From: CAZKMQ01 sp964554065
Lineage (GTDB): Bacteria > Patescibacteriota > Patescibacteriia > Magasanikbacterales > JBBTQS01
NCBI GenBank assembly: GCA_964554065.1
Contig: CAZKMQ010000034.1
Span: 1 to 8,881, forward strand
Direction of reading: 5' to 3'
Length of the DNA stretch: 8,881 bases
How positions within the stretch are numbered: the first letter of the stretch is position 1; every line of letters begins with the position of its first letter. Made by a program: the position numbers and the translations under genes. The notes below the pieces were generated by a model. The model was not told where the DNA came from. It saw only the letters and a list, made by a program, of their open reading frames with translations, and did not search any database. Of this stretch, positions 4,566-8,881 are shown in pieces.

Positions 4566-5633
4566 ATGACTAAGAAAAATCACAAAATTTTATTTTCTGG
4601 AGGAGGTACATTGGGACCAGTTGTTCCACTTCTTGCGGTTTGGGATCAAATTGTAAAGCGTAGCCCAGTACCGGTTGAAGCGGTGTGGGTTGGAACACCT
4701 GATGGTCCAGAGCGCGCAGTAGTTGAGAAAAAAGGTTTGCGCTTTATCGAATTGTCTGCACCAAAGCTGCGTCGATATTTTTCATTTAAGACATTGCTTT
4801 TGCCATTTACATTTACAACTGCTTTTTTCAGAGCATTTTATATGCTAAAGCGTGAACGACCATCAATTGTAATTTCTGCCGGGGGATACACGTCAGTTCC
4901 TGTGCATTTGGCGGCGTGGTTATTGCGCATTGTTGCTTTTGTGCATCAGCAAGATGTTGTAGTTGGGCTCACCAACAAGATTATCGCGCCAAAAGCCACA
5001 TCAGTGAGTTGTGCTTTTAAGGAAAGCCTTGCACATTTACCCAAAGGCGCAATGTGTATTGGTAATCCTGTTGACGCAGGAGTTTTGCAAGGGGATGCAG
5101 AGAAGGATCTTAAGGTTTTTGATCTGGAAAAAAACACCCCGATTATTCTCGTGCTTGGTGGAGGGGTTGGAGCAGTGCAGATTAATGAGCTTGTTTGGAA
5201 TGCACTTCCAGAAATTACACAGTTCGCACAGATCATTCACAGTACCGGTGCAAATAAAGGCCGCACAATGAAGGCGCAGCGCTATCATCAGTATCCATTG
5301 ATTAGTCGCGAGGATATGGCGCACGCCTATGCTGTTGCTGATTTGGTAGTCGCGCGCGCTGGCATGGGAACACTGAGTGAGTTGTCTGCACTTGGCAAGA
5401 AAGTATTTCTCATGCCTATCCCGAACTCACATCAAGAAAAAAATGCCGAAGTATTTGTGAAAGCTGGGTTTGCTCGATTGCTTAATGAAGAAAATAAGGA
5501 TCAGTTTGTTTCTTTGCTAAAACAGACTTTAGAAAGTAAAGCAGCTACAAAATCTCCATTACGCACAGATACTGGTGACAGGCTTGCGCAGATGGTACTC
5601 TATGGACTCAGTCGTATAGCAAAAAAGAAGTAA
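4566..5633 (+). CDS. murG: Divergent MurG, UDP-GlcNAc:lipid I N-acetylglucosamine transferase
   Basis: A GT-B glycosyltransferase that adds GlcNAc to lipid I on the cytoplasmic membrane face, giving lipid II, the FtsW substrate. The 355-aa sequence keeps the MurG order: N-terminal glycine loop GGGTLGPVVPLLAV (12-25), AGGYTSVPVHLAAWLL (105-120), HQQDVVVGLTNKI (127-139, usually HEQN), GNPV (166-169), a second glycine loop LGGGVGAVQINE (197-208, usually GGSQGA), ADLVVARAGMGTLSEL (258-273) and SHQEKNAEVFVKAG (288-301). The His of the usual GGTGGH loop is Pro18 here, and other signature positions also differ. I still call MurG because of motif order, length and operon position. It is last in the operon, 2 nt after ftsW, and is followed by a terminator. 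Confidence 0.87.
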   Translation: MTKKNHKILFSGGGTLGPVVPLLAVWDQIVKRSPVPVEAVWVGTPDGPERAVVEKKGLRFIELSAPKLRRYFSFKTLLLPFTFTTAFFRAFYMLKRERPSIVISAGGYTSVPVHLAAWLLRIVAFVHQQDVVVGLTNKIIAPKATSVSCAFKESLAHLPKGAMCIGNPVDAGVLQGDAEKDLKVFDLEKNTPIILVLGGGVGAVQINELVWNALPEITQFAQIIHSTGANKGRTMKAQRYHQYPLISREDMAHAYAVADLVVARAGMGTLSELSALGKKVFLMPIPNSHQEKNAEVFVKAGFARLLNEENKDQFVSLLKQTLESKAATKSPLRTDTGDRLAQMVLYGLSRIAKKK

Positions 5634-5636
5634 AAC

Positions 5637-5670
5637 AAAAACACCCCGACCATGTTTCGGAGTGTTTTTT
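5637..5670. terminator. Bidirectional terminator between murG and the Cys-motif gene
   Basis: AAAAACACcCCGA pairs with TCGGaGTGTTTTT around a short loop with one internal mismatch. A T-run follows on the plus strand and, reading the other way, TTTTTGTTTTA follows on the minus strand. It sits 4 nt after the murG stop and about 14 nt after the stop of the convergent gene. Confidence 0.8.
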
Positions 5671-5683
5671 GTATTTGCGATTA

Positions 5684-5872
5684 TTACGCAGCTGGTGCGT
5701 CGTCTCCGCCTTCTGCTGGAGCTTCTGGAGCTGCTTCTGGAGCTGCTTCCTCTGCTGGAGCTTCTGCTGCAGGTGCTTCTGCCTCTGCTGCTGGTGCACC
5801 ACAGGTGCAAGGTGCGTTTCCGCAGTTTGCGCAAGCGTCTCCGCCTGCTGATTCGTCGTCCATGTAGAACAT
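5684..5872 (-). CDS. Small Cys-motif protein with Ala/Pro/Glu-rich tail
   Basis: A 62-aa protein. The N-terminal part carries CANCGNAPCTCG, i.e. C14, C17, C22 and C24 (CxxC-x4-CxC), a likely metal-binding knuckle (zinc or Fe-S; inferred). From about residue 26 the protein is almost only Ala, Pro, Glu and Gly, probably disordered. Part of the tail is encoded by an exact tandem 12-bp repeat (5722-5745). It ends in tandem TAA TAA. The start is ATG 5872; a second ATG at 5863 (codon 4) is possible. No Shine-Dalgarno site is seen. Its own promoter lies about 50 nt upstream, with a hairpin in the UTR and a palindrome over the start codon. I recall similar small proteins in Patescibacteria but no assigned function. 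The frame is free of stops and Cys-patterned, which supports it over the several overlapping shadow frames. Confidence 0.7.
   Translation of the reverse strand: MFYMDDESAGGDACANCGNAPCTCGAPAAEAEAPAAEAPAEEAAPEAAPEAPAEGGDDAPAA
5722..5745. repeat. Exact 12-bp tandem repeat, two units
   Basis: CTTCTGGAGCTG occurs twice in a row inside the Cys-motif gene. On the minus strand it encodes repeated Pro-Glu-Ala-Ala, consistent with growth of the low-complexity tail by slippage. Confidence 0.8.
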
Positions 5873-5908
5873 AATCTATAGATTATAACTTCTCCCGATG
5901 CGGGAGAA
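5871..5908 (-). promoter_or_regulatory. Structured 5' UTR: palindrome over start codon plus 8-bp hairpin
   Basis: ATAATCTATAGATTAT (5871-5886) is a perfect 16-bp palindrome that takes in two bases of the ATG at 5872. Next to it, TTCTCCCG-atg-CGGGAGAA (5890-5908) is a perfect 8-bp stem. Both lie in the predicted 5' UTR of the Cys-motif gene. They could control translation or be a protein-binding site. The function is inferred only from structure. Confidence 0.5.
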
Positions 5909-5924
5909 AATTAATAACAGGTCT

Positions 5925-5953
5925 AGTGTATCAAAGCGATACTAATTTGTCAA
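5925..5953 (-). promoter_or_regulatory. Promoter of the Cys-motif small gene
   Basis: On the minus strand, a perfect -35 TTGACA (5948-5953) and a -10 TACACT (5925-5930) are 17 bp apart. The predicted start is near 5918, leaving a UTR of about 46 nt before the ATG at 5872. Confidence 0.65.
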
Positions 5954-5985
5954 GTGTCTTGTGAACGATTTATCCACATTTTTAT

Positions 5986-6072
5986 TTGACAGCGACGCAA
6001 TCGAGGAATGTGTGAATTCATTCACATATTCCGAGATAAGGACGCTCCCAGATTTGCAAGCAAATCTGGACA
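5986..6072 (+). repeat. 87-bp two-hairpin interspersed repeat, copy 2
   Basis: Gapless partner of 483-569 (74/87 identical). Hairpin A (6005-6032) has arms GGAATGTGTGAA and TTCACATATTCC with one G-T pair; it is better paired than in copy 1. Hairpin B (6048-6069) has arms CCAGATTTGC and GCAAATCTGG. It is in the same orientation as copy 1 and ends 4 bp from the 3' end of tRNA-Lys, so a tRNA read-through transcript would carry its complement. Confidence 0.8.
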
Positions 6073-6076
6073 GGTG

Positions 6077-6149
6077 TGGGTCGACTGGGGCTCGAACCCA
6101 GGACCGTCAGCTTAAAAGGCTGCTGCTCTACCAACTGAGCTATCGACCC
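6077..6149 (-). tRNA. tRNA-Lys (anticodon TTT)
   Basis: The minus strand folds as a 73-nt cloverleaf. Acceptor GGGTCGA pairs with TCGACCC plus discriminator A. The D arm is GCTC-AGTTGGTA-GAGC. The anticodon stem and loop GCAGC-CTTTTAA-GCTGA has TTT at positions 34-36, with the outermost pair G27/A43 mismatched. The variable loop is CGGTC. The T arm is CTGGG-TTCGAGC-CCCAG. The 3' CCA is not encoded, so a nucleotidyltransferase must add it. It decodes AAA and AAG. No T-rich terminator directly follows; repeat copy 2 does. Confidence 0.97.
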
Positions 6150-6188
6150 GGAGGAGGTGTAAAGTAGTACTCCAGAGGAGACAGCAGT

Positions 6189-6217
6189 ATGATATACTAT
6201 TAACATCTTTATGACAA
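6189..6217 (-). promoter_or_regulatory. tRNA-Lys promoter
   Basis: On the minus strand, -35 TTGTCA (6212-6217) and -10 TATCAT (6189-6194) are 17 bp apart, about 40 nt upstream of the mature tRNA. The -35 lies inside the first codons of the divergent ATPase gene. Confidence 0.5.
6190..6198 (+). promoter_or_regulatory. Extended -10 promoter of the P-type ATPase
   Basis: TGATATACT combines TATACT (6193-6198) with TG one base upstream. No good -35 is seen 17 bp further up. The predicted start near 6205 is only about 6 nt from the ATG at 6211, so the mRNA would be essentially leaderless. No ribosome site is present. Confidence 0.45.
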
Positions 6218-8874
6218 GTTCTGGTAGTCACATACATACCATTCCAATAGCAAAGATAATTAAGCAGTTTGGCTCAAGCACTTCATCAGGATTGAGTCTG
6301 AAGCTAGCAAAGGAACGTCTTTTTGAGATTGGGAAAAATGAATTACCAAAAGACAGTGCGGCTCTTGCGTACTGGGCTTTGTTTTTTCGTCAATGGAAAA
6401 GTCCACTACTATATCTGCTTCTGTTTGCTGCAGCAGTTAGTTTTCTTTTGGGCGAAACAGTTGATGCGACTGTAGTATTTTTTACCGCGGTAATTAATGC
6501 TATTGTAGGGTTTTTTCAGGAAGCGAAGGCGTCAAGCGCGCTTAAGGAGTTGGCATCGTATGCGCCAGCTTATACTGCGGTGAAGCGAGGTGGGAATGAA
6601 ATTGAAATTTTAAATAGTGAGATTGTTCCTGGAGATATTGTTGTTTTGCGTGAAGGTGATGCTGTGCCTGCTGATGGTCGTATTGTTTTCGTGGCAGATT
6701 TTTTTGTATCTGAAGCTGCACTTACGGGAGAGTCTAGGCATATTGGTAAGAGTACTCGCGCGCTTCATAAACAAACACCACTTGCAGATAGAAAGAACAT
6801 GGTTTTTGCTGGGACAGAGGTAACACGTGGACATGCAGAGGCGATAATTGTTGCAACAGGGAGCCAGACTGAGCTCGGAAAGATAGCAAGCTTGGTAAAA
6901 GAAACAAAGGACACTTCAACTCCGCTTCAAGAACAGATAAAGAAGCTGGGTCATTTTGTAATGCTAATTGTTGGTGCAAGTGCAGTTGCTATTTTCGTTG
7001 TTGGGTTGCTGCAAGGGCGCACATTAGTTGAAGTATTTCTAGTGGCAGTGGCCGTTGGTGTTGCTGCAATTCCAGAGGGACTGGTGATTTCACTTACAGT
7101 TATTTTGACTGTAGGTATGCGTCGTATTCTGGCGCGTCAAGCAATAACGCGTAAGTTAATTGCAGCAGAGACACTAGGATCAATTAGTGTTATGTGTGTT
7201 GATAAAACAGGTACAATTACTGAGGGTCGTATGACTGTTAGTGAATCAGACACTGCGCCACAAGTTTTTGGGGAAAAAGAAAAAGTAAAAACGCGTGAAC
7301 TAATGTTTGCCGCGGTAACATTATGTTCTGACGCTGAAGTTGTTATGGATAAGGAAACTGGAGATGTTGGATATCGCGGGGAAGCAACTGAGATAGCGCT
7401 GTTGCAGGCTGCATCAAAAAATCAGATTTCGAAAAAGTCATTATTGCGCAGCAGGCCACGTATAGATACTATTGCTTTTGATTCAAGTCGTAAATATATG
7501 GCCACATTGCATACTTCACGCGGCAAGAATCAACTTTACGTTAAAGGTGCGCCTGAAGTAGTTCTTAATATGTGCAGTTCTCGTGAGGCCAATAGAGGCT
7601 CAAAGCATATTACCAAAGCAGCTCGTGAAGTTATTGATTTGCATATAGAGCGTATGACCAGTCGCGGTCTTCGAGTCATGGCGGTGGCACATGCAGAGAT
7701 TTCTAAATCAAAGAAAAAGCTAAATAGTAAAGAAATGCCACATCTAACCTTTGTTGGGCTAATTGGTATGACTGATCCGGTGAGATCTGAGGTGCCGAAG
7801 GTTATTGAGAAAGCTAAGCGTGCCGGTGTACGTACGATTATGATTACAGGTGATCATGCGCTTACTGCCACAAGTGTTGCAAAGACTATTGGATTATCTG
7901 CACGAGAGGATGAAATTATAACTGGAAAGCAACTTGAACACATTAGTGATGCAAAGCTCAAGCGTATTATGGCTGATGCTACTGTCTTCGCGCGTGTGGA
8001 GCCTAAGCATAAGATTCGTATTGTGCATGCACTTCAGGCGCGAGGGGAGGTTGTAGCAATGACTGGTGATGGGGTAAATGATGCTCCAGCGATTAAAGCT
8101 GCAGATATTGGTATTGCAGTCGGAAGTGGAACTGATGTTGCAAAAAGTGTGGCTGATGTTGTTTTACTTGATGATAATGCGTCTACTATTGTCGCAGCGA
8201 TTGAGCAGGGAAGAATTATTTTTGCAAATATTAAGAAGGTCGTGCTGTACTTGTTTAGTAATATGTTCACAGAAGCATTGCTTGTGATAGGTTCGCTAGT
8301 TTTTTTCTTGCCATTGCCAATCACAGCTGTACAAATTCTTTGGATTAATTTCGTGACTGATGGCTTGCCTGATGTGGCGTTAGCATGGGATCCTGGTGAT
8401 CGAAATGCAATGAAACGACCACCGCGCAAACGGCACACAAAGATTATTGATAAGGAGATGCGTGTAATTATGTTCATCATCAGTATTGTTGCTGATGTGC
8501 TTTTGTTTTTGTTTTTTGTATCGCTGCAAGGTACGAGCTTGGCCTTAGAGCATATTCAAACACTCATGTTCTTAGCAGTTGGGTTGGGGACTTTGCTATA
8601 TGTATACTCTATTCGTGATTTGAAAAGGCCGGTATGGAAGACAGATCCATTTCAGAACAAAGTATTAGTTGTTGCGCAAATCCTCGGCGTAGGGTTACTT
8701 GTGGCCTCAGTGTATGTGCCTTTTTTGCAGAAATTTCTTGGCACAGTGCCGATTTCTGGACTTGAATGGATTGTGGTCTTGCTCATTGCGGCAATAAAGC
8801 TTACACTTATTGAGACAGTGAAGTGGGTTTTTGTAAAACTTAACGCGCGATCTATAGCCCAAGTCAGAACATAA
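6211..8874 (+). CDS. P2-type cation-transporting ATPase (calcium-pump-like)
   Basis: An ATP-driven membrane cation pump. The 887-aa sequence has the full P-type layout: cation-ATPase N-terminus, first membrane pair, actuator motif TGES (172-175), helix 4 VAAIPEGL (284-291), phosphorylation site DKTGT with D331, nucleotide-domain KGAPE (445-449), TGDHA (546-550), hinge TGDGVNDAPA (618-627) and C-terminal helices. PEGL in helix 4 and WINFVTDGLPDVAL in helix 6 (711-724; N713, T716, D717) resemble SERCA/PMCA-type Ca2+ sites. In helix 5, SNMFTEALL has N684 and E688 four apart, not three as in SERCA's N-x-x-E, so the ion (Ca2+, Mn2+, Na+/K+ or H+) is uncertain. It has no heavy-metal CPC motif and no N-terminal metal domain. 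Divergent from tRNA-Lys; the ATG at 6211 lacks a ribosome site. Confidence 0.9.
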   Translation: MTSSGSHIHTIPIAKIIKQFGSSTSSGLSLKLAKERLFEIGKNELPKDSAALAYWALFFRQWKSPLLYLLLFAAAVSFLLGETVDATVVFFTAVINAIVGFFQEAKASSALKELASYAPAYTAVKRGGNEIEILNSEIVPGDIVVLREGDAVPADGRIVFVADFFVSEAALTGESRHIGKSTRALHKQTPLADRKNMVFAGTEVTRGHAEAIIVATGSQTELGKIASLVKETKDTSTPLQEQIKKLGHFVMLIVGASAVAIFVVGLLQGRTLVEVFLVAVAVGVAAIPEGLVISLTVILTVGMRRILARQAITRKLIAAETLGSISVMCVDKTGTITEGRMTVSESDTAPQVFGEKEKVKTRELMFAAVTLCSDAEVVMDKETGDVGYRGEATEIALLQAASKNQISKKSLLRSRPRIDTIAFDSSRKYMATLHTSRGKNQLYVKGAPEVVLNMCSSREANRGSKHITKAAREVIDLHIERMTSRGLRVMAVAHAEISKSKKKLNSKEMPHLTFVGLIGMTDPVRSEVPKVIEKAKRAGVRTIMITGDHALTATSVAKTIGLSAREDEIITGKQLEHISDAKLKRIMADATVFARVEPKHKIRIVHALQARGEVVAMTGDGVNDAPAIKAADIGIAVGSGTDVAKSVADVVLLDDNASTIVAAIEQGRIIFANIKKVVLYLFSNMFTEALLVIGSLVFFLPLPITAVQILWINFVTDGLPDVALAWDPGDRNAMKRPPRKRHTKIIDKEMRVIMFIISIVADVLLFLFFVSLQGTSLALEHIQTLMFLAVGLGTLLYVYSIRDLKRPVWKTDPFQNKVLVVAQILGVGLLVASVYVPFLQKFLGTVPISGLEWIVVLLIAAIKLTLIETVKWVFVKLNARSIAQVRT

Positions 8875-8875
8875 T

Positions 8876-8881
8876 ATGCCA
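8876..8881 (+). CDS. Possible start of the next gene (two codons visible)
   Basis: ATG CCA begins 1 nt after the ATPase stop, the same TAA-T-ATG spacing as between the nifU-like gene and the membrane protein gene. Too little is visible to say more. Confidence 0.25.

Noticed and set aside
5559..5867. Several Ser/Arg-, Gln-, Leu- or Ala-rich frames over the Cys-motif gene
   Set aside because: These are low-complexity shadows of the GCN/CCN/GAA-rich tail; only the 5684-5872 minus frame has a patterned Cys motif, a promoter and a terminator in the right places.
5890..5908. TTCTCCCG/CGGGAGAA hairpin as the tRNA-Lys terminator
   Set aside because: No T-run follows on either strand, and it lies downstream of a separate promoter, so it belongs to the 5' UTR of the Cys-motif gene.
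483..6072. Mobile element or composite transposon bounded by the two 87-bp repeats
   Set aside because: The copies are in direct orientation, flank core genes (rpmA, the mraY operon), show no target-site duplication I can see, and no transposase or integrase lies between them.
5961..6206. Plus- and minus-strand frames covering the tRNA and repeat copy 2
   Set aside because: They run through a functional tRNA and a non-coding repeat; part of the translation (GARTQDRQ) is a typical tRNA read as protein.
1..8881. TGA recoding to Gly as in Gracilibacteria/SR1 lineages
   Set aside because: No in-frame TGA occurs within the recognised genes, and glycines of conserved motifs use GGN codons. All complete genes end in TAA except one TAG, so the window gives no support for recoding, though it cannot formally exclude it.

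Overview
The window reads as a metagenome-assembled piece of a Candidate Phyla Radiation (Patescibacteria) genome, most likely Paceibacteria/Parcubacteria-like. This is inferred from several traits: divergent MraY and MurG sequences, a compact cell-wall operon whose genes start without Shine-Dalgarno sequences, tiny orphan proteins including a Cys-motif/Ala-Pro-Glu-tail protein and a three-helix membrane protein, and a 10-N scaffold gap at 2810-2819. All complete genes read in the standard code. I see no CRISPR, insertion sequence or phage module.

Left part (1-1230). The N-terminal part of an ECF-type sigma factor runs leftward off the edge (325->1). It is driven by a consensus TTGACA-17-TACAAT promoter. 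Divergent from it, a TTGACA-17-TATAGT promoter starts a rightward unit: about 265 nt of hairpin-rich leader, a strong AGGAGG ribosome site, a 92-aa unrecognised Cys/His-containing protein with GC-rich codons, and a strong terminator. Between the two promoters lies copy 1 of an 87-bp two-hairpin repeat. Copy 2 sits directly beside tRNA-Lys, 5.5 kb away.

Middle (1240-5670). rpmA (ribosomal protein L27, leftward) and an operon of nifU-like, small membrane protein, mraY, ftsW and murG (rightward) diverge from promoters whose -10 boxes overlap. Genes in the operon are 1-5 nt apart and end at a bidirectional terminator. MraY makes lipid I, MurG makes lipid II, and FtsW polymerises it into septal glycan. 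murD and murC, usual members of this cluster, are absent from the window. MraY and MurG both carry changes at normally conserved active-site positions.

Right part (5671-8881). A 62-aa CxxC/CxC protein (leftward) shares the bidirectional terminator with murG and has its own promoter and structured 5' UTR. Next come repeat copy 2, tRNA-Lys(UUU) on the minus strand, and a divergent P2-type cation-transporting ATPase of 887 aa that appears to be leaderless. The tRNA and ATPase promoters again seem to overlap at their -10 boxes. A possible next gene starts 1 nt after the ATPase stop.

The most noteworthy unexplained elements are the covarying 87-bp repeat pair and the promoter-leader-GC-rich small gene-terminator unit that one copy abuts.
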